Assembly (NCBI GenBank): GCA_034717695.1
Contig: JAYELS010000017.1
Span: 1 to 45,325, forward strand
Reading direction: 5' to 3'
Length of the DNA stretch: 45,325 bases
Source of the DNA: NAT127 sp034717695
GTDB lineage: Bacteria > Pseudomonadota > Gammaproteobacteria > Pseudomonadales > Porticoccaceae
A model generated the notes under the pieces. It was not told the DNA's origin. It saw nothing but the letters and a program-made list of their open reading frames with translations, and did no database searches. The translations under genes were made by a program, and so were the position numbers. Of this stretch, positions 8,161 through 14,975 are shown piece after piece; position 1 is the stretch's first letter, and each line of letters opens with the position of its first letter.

Positions 8161-8162
8161 GG

Positions 8163-8220
8163 GGCGACGGATATCGCCGGGCTCTACAGCCGCCCCTCGC
8201 GGAGAGTGGGGGAGCTGTAG
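8163..8220 (-). other. Two small stem-loops upstream of the riboswitch
   Basis: CTACAGC (8184-8190) pairs with GCTGTAG (8214-8220), and GGCGA (8163-8167) pairs with TCGCC (8174-8178). Both lie 5' of the aptamer in the pilus transcript direction. They may belong to the leader or be operator-like. I could not identify a confident promoter for either divergent transcript in 8221-8395. Confidence 0.35.
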
Positions 8221-8395
8221 AGGCGCTGTACAAGTCCGGACCGGGTAGGTCTGCAATGGTTTTCTGGATGAGCGGTATGAAAGTCAGCCTCGGCGGTATG
8301 CTGTGTAACCGATTGTATTAGCAGGAATATCCGCTAGTTTTGTAGGGTTTTGTCGGGAGCGGCGCCCCTGGCGCGGTGGCGCCGGTGCCACTAGG

Positions 8396-9961
8396 ATGGA
8401 GGCCTGTCGCGCCAGCGGGCACCTTTCCCAGAGCATCCCCATCACCCACGTCGAGGCCCATCCCGTGCAACCTCATCCCGACCAGAGTCCGGCCACCCCG
8501 AGCTACGGGGCGGCATCGCCCGCCCCGGCCCCCGCCGCCATCCAGCCCTGGGGGTGCCTGCTCTGTCTGGACGGGGGCTTGAACCGGGTGTTGCAGGTCA
8601 GCGCCAATCTCGCCGAGGTGCTGGGGGTGGCGGTGGAGGAGGCCCTCGCCCGCTCGCCGGCGCAGCTGCTGGGGGCGCGGCGGGTGGATCGCCTGCGGGC
8701 CGCCCTCGCGGCGGACGGCGGGGTGCCCGATATGCTGCGGCGGCGCCGGGATGGTCGCCCGGTGCGCTTCCAGCTCAGGGCCTACGCCAGTGACGGTTGC
8801 GTGGTGGTGGAAATCGAACCCCTGGCGGCCAATCGCCGCGACCTGCGCCTCGCCGGCACCGGCCAGTGGCTGGGGCGGCTCGCCCGGGCGGAGTCGGAAG
8901 AGGCCCTGCTGGAGCTGCTGAGTGGCGGGGTGCGGGCGCTGACCGGCCACGAGCGGGTGATGGTCCAGCGCCTTGAGCCCGATGGCGCGGCGACGGTGCT
9001 GGCCGAGGCCCTGGCGCCCGGGGTGGCGGGGGCCACTGGCCAGCGCCTCCCCCCAGGGCAGGTTCCCCCCGGGGCCGCGAGCTGCCACCCGGGCAATCCG
9101 CTGCACTGTATCCCCGACCTGTTCGCCCCGCCGGTGGCCCTGGTGCCGCCACAGGGCCCGGGCGGCGCCGCGCCCCCCGACCTGTCCCCCGGGGTGTTGC
9201 GGGCCCCCTCGCCGGAACACCGGCGGCACCTGCGGGAGCTGGGGGTGGGCGCGATCCTGTCCCTCCCCCTCCAGGATGGCGGCGCCCCCTGGGGGTTGGT
9301 GACCTGCCACGGCTCCCGGCCCCTGCCGCTGTCCCCCGGGTGTCGGGATGCCGCCCTCGCCCTGGCGGGAATGGCGAGCCAGCGGCTGTTCCTGCTGCGG
9401 GCGCGGGCCGAGGCCGCCGTTCCGCGCCCGGCGCGGGATCGCCGCCCGCGGGCCGAGCTGGCCCATGTCGACGCCCTCACCCACAGCTGGAATCGCTACC
9501 GCATCGAGCTCGAACTGGACCGGGAACTGAGCGCCGCCGAGCGCTATGGCCGGCCCTGCGCGCTGCTGCTGTTCGATCTCGACCACCTCAAGACCCTCAA
9601 CGACGCCCACGGCGAGGCCGCCGGCGACCGCCTGCTCTGCATCCTGGCCGCCACCGTGGCCGGCAACCTCCGCCCCACCGACCACCTGGGGCGCTGGGAC
9701 GGCGGCGCCTTCGCCGTGGTGGCGGGCAACACGTCTCGCGGCGGCGCCCTCGGCCTTGCGGAGCGCCTGCGGACGGCGGTGGCCGCCCTCCGCCTGGATG
9801 GCCTCGGGCCGGTCACCATCAGCATCGGGGTGGCGGAGCGGATCCCCGGGGACAGCGCCAAATCCCTGGTGGCGCGGGCGGGCCGGGCCCTGCGCCGCGC
9901 CAAGGCCGGCGGGCGCAACCGCGCGGTGGCGGATGCCCTTGGGTCCGTTACCGGTGGCTGA
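8396..9961 (+). CDS. Phytochrome-like PAS-GAF protein with degenerate GGDEF domain
   Basis: The protein has 521 residues from ATG 8396. A GTG at 8465, preceded by GAGG, is a good alternative start. Residues about 50-160 resemble the phytochrome PAS domain (AAIQPWGCLLCLD against GAIQPHGALLVLD). Residues about 165-340 resemble the bilin-binding GAF domain (SPEHRRHLRELGV; PWGLVTCHG keeps both chromophore-pocket His). The N-terminal biliverdin Cys is not found at the usual place, PASDIP reads roughly GQVPPGA, and there is no PHY domain. The C-terminal GGDEF domain has DGGAF (435-439) for GGDEF, so cyclase activity is unlikely, but the RxxD I-site is intact (RPTD, 426-429). It therefore looks like a c-di-GMP receptor or sensor that lost catalysis. 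It diverges from the riboswitch-controlled pilus operon. Confidence 0.82.
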   Translation: MEACRASGHLSQSIPITHVEAHPVQPHPDQSPATPSYGAASPAPAPAAIQPWGCLLCLDGGLNRVLQVSANLAEVLGVAVEEALARSPAQLLGARRVDRLRAALAADGGVPDMLRRRRDGRPVRFQLRAYASDGCVVVEIEPLAANRRDLRLAGTGQWLGRLARAESEEALLELLSGGVRALTGHERVMVQRLEPDGAATVLAEALAPGVAGATGQRLPPGQVPPGAASCHPGNPLHCIPDLFAPPVALVPPQGPGGAAPPDLSPGVLRAPSPEHRRHLRELGVGAILSLPLQDGGAPWGLVTCHGSRPLPLSPGCRDAALALAGMASQRLFLLRARAEAAVPRPARDRRPRAELAHVDALTHSWNRYRIELELDRELSAAERYGRPCALLLFDLDHLKTLNDAHGEAAGDRLLCILAATVAGNLRPTDHLGRWDGGAFAVVAGNTSRGGALGLAERLRTAVAALRLDGLGPVTISIGVAERIPGDSAKSLVARAGRALRRAKAGGRNRAVADALGSVTGG

Positions 9962-10006
9962 GTATTGGCCCTGCCAGTGCCGGGGCCGGACTTTCGGGGG
10001 CGGCCG

Positions 10007-10930
10007 ATGAGGCTTCTCCGCCCCCTCGCCCTGGCGGCCCTGCTCGCCCTGTTGAGCGCCTGCAGCGGCACCACCTTCGTCTACAACCGGCTGCATATTC
10101 TGGTGCCCTGGTACCTGGGTGGCTACGTGGACCTGGACCCCGGGCAGCGCCATTCCCTCGACCAGCAACTCGCCCCCTACCTCGACTGGCACCGCCGCGA
10201 CGAGCTGCCCCGCTATATCGACCTGCTCGATCGCGCCGAGGCGCTGCTCGATGGCGAGGTGGAGCCCGCCGATATCGCCGCCCTGCAGGGGGAGGTGGAG
10301 GTGGCCGCCGGGCGCCTGCGGGACCGCGCCCTGGACTGGCTGCTACCCCTGGCGGAACGGCTCGGCGACCGGCAGATCGCCGATTTTCTCGCCGCCCTGG
10401 CGGACAAGCAGGAGGAATACCGGGAGAAATACCTCGACCGGGACGATGTCCGCTACCACCGGGACGCCTTCGAGAGCCTCAGAGACAACGGCCAGGATTA
10501 TCTCGGCCGGCTGAGCGGGGAGCAGCGCGACGGACTGCGGGCGGCGGCGAGCCGCCTGCGCCGCGCCGACGCCGCCTGGCTGGCGGAGCGGGAGGCCTGG
10601 ATCGCCACCCTGGGGGAGATTCTCGAGCGCGAGCCCGGCTGGCAGCAGCGCCTTCGGGACGCGGTGGCGACCCGGGACAGCCTCCGGGATCCGGCGCACC
10701 GGGAGCTCTATGAGCACAACGTCCAGGTGATCCACGGCGCCGTCGCCGAGCTGCTCAACAGCCGCAGCGAGCGCCAGGACCGCCACCTGCGCCGCGAGCT
10801 GCACAACCTGCGGCGCGACCTGGCGACCCTGGCCGGCTGTGATCCCCGCGCCCAGGGCGAGCCGGCCCGGTGTCGAGGAGCGGGGAGTGGCGATGCGGGG
10901 GTGGGGATCGGGGAGAGCGGAGCGGGTTGA
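10007..10930 (+). CDS. DUF6279-like lipoprotein
   Basis: The protein has 307 residues. The ATG at 10007 follows GGGGGCGG and opens a lipoprotein signal peptide with lipobox LLSAC, so it should be lipidated and membrane-anchored. The mature part is almost wholly helical and charged, with YNRLHILVPWYLGGYVDLDPGQR near its start, a pattern I associate with the DUF6279 lipoproteins. The last 30 or so residues, after ATLAGCD, are Gly/Ala-rich and may be a non-conserved extension. It follows the GGDEF gene by 45 bases on the same strand and may be co-transcribed. Function is unknown. Confidence 0.75.
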   Translation: MRLLRPLALAALLALLSACSGTTFVYNRLHILVPWYLGGYVDLDPGQRHSLDQQLAPYLDWHRRDELPRYIDLLDRAEALLDGEVEPADIAALQGEVEVAAGRLRDRALDWLLPLAERLGDRQIADFLAALADKQEEYREKYLDRDDVRYHRDAFESLRDNGQDYLGRLSGEQRDGLRAAASRLRRADAAWLAEREAWIATLGEILEREPGWQQRLRDAVATRDSLRDPAHRELYEHNVQVIHGAVAELLNSRSERQDRHLRRELHNLRRDLATLAGCDPRAQGEPARCRGAGSGDAGVGIGESGAG

Positions 10931-10969
10931 CGGGCATGCCCGCCAACCCGGAACCGCAAGGGGTGGCCG

Positions 10970-11797
10970 TCAGCGACCGACCATGGCGTTGAGCTTGCCC
11001 TTGATGAAGCCGCGGATGAACGAGCCGATGGGGGTTGCTGCCCCGGCGTCCTTGGCCACGTATTCGGCGAGGCTCAGGTCCTTCTCGCCGACCCCGGACT
11101 GGCTGGCGATCATGTCGATGACTTCCTGCTTGTCGCGGTTCTGCCAGGCGTTGACGAAACCGCGCATGGGGGGGGTGAGCACCCCGTTCTTGGTCATCAC
11201 GGTGAGCAGCTTGTCGGTGTCGACGCCGGCGGCCTCGGCCATCTCGAAGGCCTCGAGGCCGAGCATGATCTGGCTCCAGGACACCAGGTTGTTGGCGATC
11301 TTCATGGCCATGCCGGCGCCCACCGCGCCCGCCACCACGGTGTCGGTGGAATAGGCGTCGAGCACCGGCTGGACCCGGGCGGCAATGGCCTCGTCGCCGC
11401 CGAGCATGGTGAACACGAAGGGCGCGTCCTGGGCGATGACGGTGCGGGTAACGGCGGCGTCGAGCACGTGGACACCCCGGGCGGCGCAGCGCTCGGCGAG
11501 GGCCAGCATGGTCTTGGGGTTGACGGTGCTGTGGATCAGCAGCACGGAATCGGCCTTCATGGCGGGGATCAGCCCGTCGGCGCACTCGTTGACCTGGGCG
11601 TCGTCCCGCACGCACACACCCACCACATCGGCGTCGGCGGCCACGTCGGCGAGGCTCGTGGCCAGGCGCGCGACGCCCTCGAAGCGGGCCATGGCGGCGG
11701 GGAAGGCGTCGAACACCGCCAGCTCGTGTTCGCTTTTTGCCAGCAGCATTGCCTGGCCGTAGCCCATGCTGCCCAATCCGATAAATCCAACTTTCAT
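10970..11797 (-). CDS. NAD(P)-dependent beta-hydroxyacid dehydrogenase (3-hydroxyisobutyrate dehydrogenase family)
   Basis: The protein has 275 residues. The ATG at 11797 follows AGAGG. The Rossmann motif GFIGLGSMG is at the N-terminus, and the family catalytic Lys is in GAGMAMKIANNLV. The C-terminal helical domain is of normal length for the family. The substrate-binding segment, usually DxPVSGG, reads DAAVTRT, so the substrate probably differs from hydroxyisobutyrate or tartronate semialdehyde. It is flanked by a convergent lipoprotein gene and, upstream, by the PepSY gene on the same strand 184 bases away. No pathway partner is visible nearby. Confidence 0.85.
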   Translation of the reverse strand: MKVGFIGLGSMGYGQAMLLAKSEHELAVFDAFPAAMARFEGVARLATSLADVAADADVVGVCVRDDAQVNECADGLIPAMKADSVLLIHSTVNPKTMLALAERCAARGVHVLDAAVTRTVIAQDAPFVFTMLGGDEAIAARVQPVLDAYSTDTVVAGAVGAGMAMKIANNLVSWSQIMLGLEAFEMAEAAGVDTDKLLTVMTKNGVLTPPMRGFVNAWQNRDKQEVIDMIASQSGVGEKDLSLAEYVAKDAGAATPIGSFIRGFIKGKLNAMVGR

Positions 11798-11931
11798 GAC
11801 GGTACCTCTGCTGTGGGCGGCGGGGCCACCCCGTTGCGTTATTGAGTGAGTTATCCGGGGCTCTGGTCGCGCCGGGCCCGGCAAGGGTAAAGGGACTGCC
11901 GGCGAAAGCCAACAGCGGCCGCGGTGTTGCG

Positions 11932-11949
11932 GGTCCGGGAGGCCGGACC
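11932..11949 (-). terminator. GC-rich stem-loop downstream of the PepSY gene
   Basis: A 7-bp stem (GGTCCGG with CCGGACC) and a 4-base loop lie 32 bases after the stop of the PepSY gene. No U-run follows, so it may be only a 3' stabilising hairpin. Confidence 0.3.
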
Positions 11950-11981
11950 GCGACGGAGATGGCGGGTTTGCCGCGCTTCCC

Positions 11982-13442
11982 TCAGGCCCGGCGGCGCCGC
12001 GCCATAAGGCCCGCGCCGAGCCCGGCAAGGCCGAGGGCCAGGAGGATCACCGCCACGGCCAGGCCGTCGCGCCCCTGGCGGCCCACCAGGGGGGTGAGGA
12101 AGTTCCACTTGTGAAGGTGGCTGAAGGACAGCCCCTCGATCCGGTCGGCGCGGCTCGCGCTGTCCACCAGGGCGCCGTTGGCGGGGTCGATGAAGACGCT
12201 GCCGCCGGTGTGCTCCACCCGCCACACCGGCAGGCGTTTGTTGCGGAAGTCGTAGTCGGGGCCAAAGGCGGTGACGGGGGTGCTGGCGCCGAGGCTGTCC
12301 GGCGGGATGCCCAGGTGCCGGGCGGCGGCGAGGCGCGCCAGGGCCTCGTCGTCGAGGGCCGACACCGCGCCGCTGGCGGCGTCGATCAGGCGCGCGGGCT
12401 TCTCCGTGGGGGTGCCGGCGAAGCGGCCGTGGTGGGTCACCGCCTGGCCGGGCTGGCCCGCGGGCTCCCCCAGGCGGTAGAGGATTTCCCCGGAGGGGCC
12501 GGCCACCAGGGTGATGCTGTTGAGGGGGCGGTCGGCGAGAGCGTCCAGCTCGCCGCTGGCGCCGCCGAAGCGCGCGGCATCGAGCGCAAGGGGTGGGCCG
12601 TGGCGAAAGCCCCCGTCCCCCGCCCCGCCGGCGTTGTGGAGCAGGTGGAGAAGGCCGCTCAGGGCAAAGGCGAGGAGCGGCAGCCAGATGGCCAGGGCCA
12701 GGGCCCGGTGCCAGCGCCGTGCACCCTTGAGATCGCGGCGGGGCATCGCCACCAGCAGGGCGAGGCCGACCAGGCAGAGGGCGGCGAGGGCGCCCACCAG
12801 CACCAGCAGCGCCAGCACCCGGGCGGGCTCGACCCGGTCCAGCCAGCGCCAGGTGTGGAGGACCTGGAACAGGGTCTGCTGCAGGGTGCGGGTATCGTTG
12901 GTGAGGGCGGCCAGGGCGTTCAGCTCGGTGTGCACGAAGGCGCTGAGGTTGTCGTCGGTGACGAAGTCCACCCGCCACACCGGCAGCAGGCGGTTGACCG
13001 CGGGGTAGGCGTCGTCGAAGGTGGTCTGCAGCTGGATGGCGCGGATCGGGGTGTCGGCGCGGCCCGTGTAGTGGCGCGCCAGCCACTCCCCCTGGCGGCG
13101 GTCGAACTCCGGGAGTTCCGCGCCGGTGGTGAGGTTGAAGTAACGCCGCTCGATGCCGTCCTCGCCGCTCACCTGCAACAGGTTGCCCTCCGGGGTGGGC
13201 ATCACCTTCACCTGCTGCGCCCGCTGGATGCCGTTGGCCGCCAGCACTGCGGGAATGGCGGCGATGTCGCGGCCGTCGAACAACCCCTGGGGCGGGAAAA
13301 AAGCCGCCTGCTGTGGCCCGAACCAGGTCATCAGCGGGTGGCTCAACCCCGACAGACCGAACACCACCAGGGCGATGCCGCCGAGCCAGGCGAGGCGGCG
13401 GTGGAGGCGAACGAGGGCGGCGGAACGGCGTCTGTTGCTCAT
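11982..13442 (-). CDS. PepSY-associated TM helix protein
   Basis: The protein has 486 residues; the ATG at 13442 follows CAGGA. There is an N-terminal transmembrane helix (about residues 18-36, LAWLGGIALVVFGLSGL), then a periplasmic PepSY-like region, further helices (about 210-235 and 250-272), a second PepSY region with HLHKWNFLTPL, and a C-terminal helix followed by ARRRRA. Such proteins often accompany TonB receptors and are thought to act in metal or siderophore reduction and uptake. A second member lies at 26704-27966 beside a siderophore receptor. Here the neighbours are a hemerythrin and an SdhB-like protein. The four GTTGCAG heptamers lie immediately upstream. Confidence 0.82.
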   Translation of the reverse strand: MSNRRRSAALVRLHRRLAWLGGIALVVFGLSGLSHPLMTWFGPQQAAFFPPQGLFDGRDIAAIPAVLAANGIQRAQQVKVMPTPEGNLLQVSGEDGIERRYFNLTTGAELPEFDRRQGEWLARHYTGRADTPIRAIQLQTTFDDAYPAVNRLLPVWRVDFVTDDNLSAFVHTELNALAALTNDTRTLQQTLFQVLHTWRWLDRVEPARVLALLVLVGALAALCLVGLALLVAMPRRDLKGARRWHRALALAIWLPLLAFALSGLLHLLHNAGGAGDGGFRHGPPLALDAARFGGASGELDALADRPLNSITLVAGPSGEILYRLGEPAGQPGQAVTHHGRFAGTPTEKPARLIDAASGAVSALDDEALARLAAARHLGIPPDSLGASTPVTAFGPDYDFRNKRLPVWRVEHTGGSVFIDPANGALVDSASRADRIEGLSFSHLHKWNFLTPLVGRQGRDGLAVAVILLALGLAGLGAGLMARRRRA

Positions 13443-13460
13443 CGGTGTCCTGTTTCTTGG

Positions 13461-13488
13461 GTTGCAGGTTGCAGGTTGCAGGTTGCAG
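13461..13488. repeat. Tandem heptamer array, GTTGCAG x4
   Basis: Four exact copies of GTTGCAG and a partial fifth lie 18 bases upstream of the PepSY start codon. The unit has the GTNNNA form shared by the other 7-bp arrays in this window, but no facing arm is seen here. Perfect short repeats like this are prone to length change. Confidence 0.95.
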
Positions 13489-13521
13489 GTTGTGCGAGGG
13501 CGTCGACGCTCGCGCCGGTGG

Positions 13522-14079
13522 TCAGGCGTCCAGCAGGCGCTGTTCCAGCTCTAGGGCAAAGGCGATATGGCGGTGGTGGGCGTCGTGGTGCTGCCTCTCC
13601 ACCTGATTGAACCCCTCCTCCAGGGCCGCCAGCTGGTCGCTGCCCAACAGCCGGTCCGCCATGGGGAACACCATCTGGTCCTCCTTCCAGATATGGTCCG
13701 GATAGAGCTTGACGATGCCGGCGATGGCCTCCTGTATCTCGCACCGGGCCTGCTGCTCATCGCTGCCAACCCGTTCCAGGGCCTGCTCGAGGGCCCCCAC
13801 CAGCTGCCGACCCCTGGCGTGCTCGCCCTTGAGGCCGCCGATGGGGCAGCCGGACTCCGGCGCCCCGGCGGCCACCAGGGCCGGGAACAGCTGGTCCTCC
13901 TCCTTGGCGTGGTGGCAGTGGTCGGCGAATTCCCGCATGAAAGAGACCACCTGGCGCAGCAGCCCGGTATCCAGCGGCGCTCCCCGGGACAGGCCAGGGG
14001 GCAGGGTCTCCAGGAAGCGGACCACCGCCATGATGTAGCGGTGCTCGTCCACCAATTGTTGAACGGGGTGGTTTTCCAT
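13522..14079 (-). CDS. Hemerythrin-like protein
   Basis: The protein has 185 residues; the ATG at 14079 follows GAGGACTCACC. It has the four-helix hemerythrin ligand pattern in order: DEHRY, HCHHAKEEDQLFP, GEHARG and YPDHIWKEDQMVFP, giving His and Glu ligands for a di-iron site. There is no signal peptide. Cytoplasmic bacterial hemerythrins bind O2 or respond to NO and oxidative stress; the role here is not known. The gene starts 17 bases after the stop of the upstream SdhB-like gene, so the two are probably one transcript. Confidence 0.88.
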   Translation of the reverse strand: MENHPVQQLVDEHRYIMAVVRFLETLPPGLSRGAPLDTGLLRQVVSFMREFADHCHHAKEEDQLFPALVAAGAPESGCPIGGLKGEHARGRQLVGALEQALERVGSDEQQARCEIQEAIAGIVKLYPDHIWKEDQMVFPMADRLLGSDQLAALEEGFNQVERQHHDAHHRHIAFALELEQRLLDA

Positions 14080-14096
14080 GGTGAGTCCTCCTCTTG

Positions 14097-14801
14097 TCAG
14101 GTGGCGGATCTGAACAGCCGGCGACGGATGTCGCTGATGGCCTTCATGGGGTTGAGCCCCTTGGGGCAGACCCAGGTGCAGTTGCCGATATCCCGGCAGC
14201 GGAACACGCTGAAGTGGTCGTCGAGGGCCGCCAGGCGCTGGTCGCCGGCGGTGTCCCGGCTGTCCTCGAGAAAGCGCTGGGCCTGGAGCAGCGCCGCGGG
14301 GCCCAGGTACTTGCCCGGGTTCCACCACCAGGACGGGCACCCCGAGGTGCAGCAGGCGCAGAGAATGCATTCGTAGAGCCCGTCGAGCCGCGCCCGCTGC
14401 TCCGGCGACTGGGGGCGCTCGGTGGCGGGTGGGGGCTGGTCGTTCTGCAGATAGGGCTGGATCTTCCAGTACTGGTCGAAGAACAGCTTCTGGTCCACCA
14501 CCAGGTCGCGGATCACCGGCATCCCGGTCAGGGGGCGGATGACCAGATCGCCCTCGCCCATGGCCTGGCTGACCGGGGTGACGCAGGCCAGCGCATTCTT
14601 GCCGTTGATGTTCATGCCGTCGGATCCGCACACCCCCTCCCGGCAGGAGCGACGGTAGCTGAGGGTGCAGTCCCGCTCGCGGATATGCTCCAGCACATCC
14701 AGCACCATGGCGTTGCGCAGGCCATCCTCCACCGGGAAGCTCTGCATCCGCGGGGAGGCGTCGGTTTCCGGGTTGTAGCGGTAGATCTGTACGTTGAACA
14801 T
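14097..14801 (-). CDS. SdhB/FrdB-type iron-sulfur protein, solitary
   Basis: The protein has 234 residues, the usual length of succinate dehydrogenase iron-sulfur subunits. The [2Fe-2S] ligands are in SCREGVCGSDGM and the later LAC. The ferredoxin-like ligands are in CILCACCTSGCP and CRDIGNCTWVCPKGLNP. It would pass electrons between a flavoprotein and a membrane quinone subunit, yet no sdhA, sdhC or sdhD is present in the window. It is followed directly by the hemerythrin gene. It could be an additional copy for another flavoprotein or a redox donor to neighbours. The gene body shows no sign of decay. Confidence 0.9.
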   Translation of the reverse strand: MFNVQIYRYNPETDASPRMQSFPVEDGLRNAMVLDVLEHIRERDCTLSYRRSCREGVCGSDGMNINGKNALACVTPVSQAMGEGDLVIRPLTGMPVIRDLVVDQKLFFDQYWKIQPYLQNDQPPPATERPQSPEQRARLDGLYECILCACCTSGCPSWWWNPGKYLGPAALLQAQRFLEDSRDTAGDQRLAALDDHFSVFRCRDIGNCTWVCPKGLNPMKAISDIRRRLFRSAT

Positions 14802-14838
14802 CTCAGTCGGCCTCCGTTTTTCTGAGTTTCACGGTTCT

Positions 14839-14975
14839 GAGTTGCACGTAACACGTTTCACGTAAAAGACCGCCCTGTTCGTAGCTCGGGCTTCGGATAT
14901 TTAGAGAAGTCAATGAAGAGTCAAATACCCGCAGCAGGCACCCACGTGTTACGTGAAACGTGTTACGTGCAACTC
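14839..14975. repeat. 27-bp perfect inverted repeat built of GTNNNAC heptamers
   Basis: Bases 14839-14865 and 14949-14975 are exact reverse complements separated by 83 bases. Each arm is built of 7-bp units such as GTTGCAC, GTAACAC and GTTTCAC. The right arm ends inside the stop codon (14974-14976) of the TonB receptor gene. The loop holds a possible promoter for sdhB. The same architecture, with other unit sequences, occurs near 37.4 and 40.5 kb. Confidence 0.93.
14898..14924 (-). promoter_or_regulatory. Possible sigma70 promoter for the sdhB-hemerythrin pair
   Basis: On the minus strand, TTGACT (14924-14919) and TAAATA (14903-14898) are separated by 15 bases, a little short for sigma70. 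They sit in an AT-rich patch inside the loop of the inverted repeat, about 100 bases upstream of the sdhB start. Confidence 0.35.
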
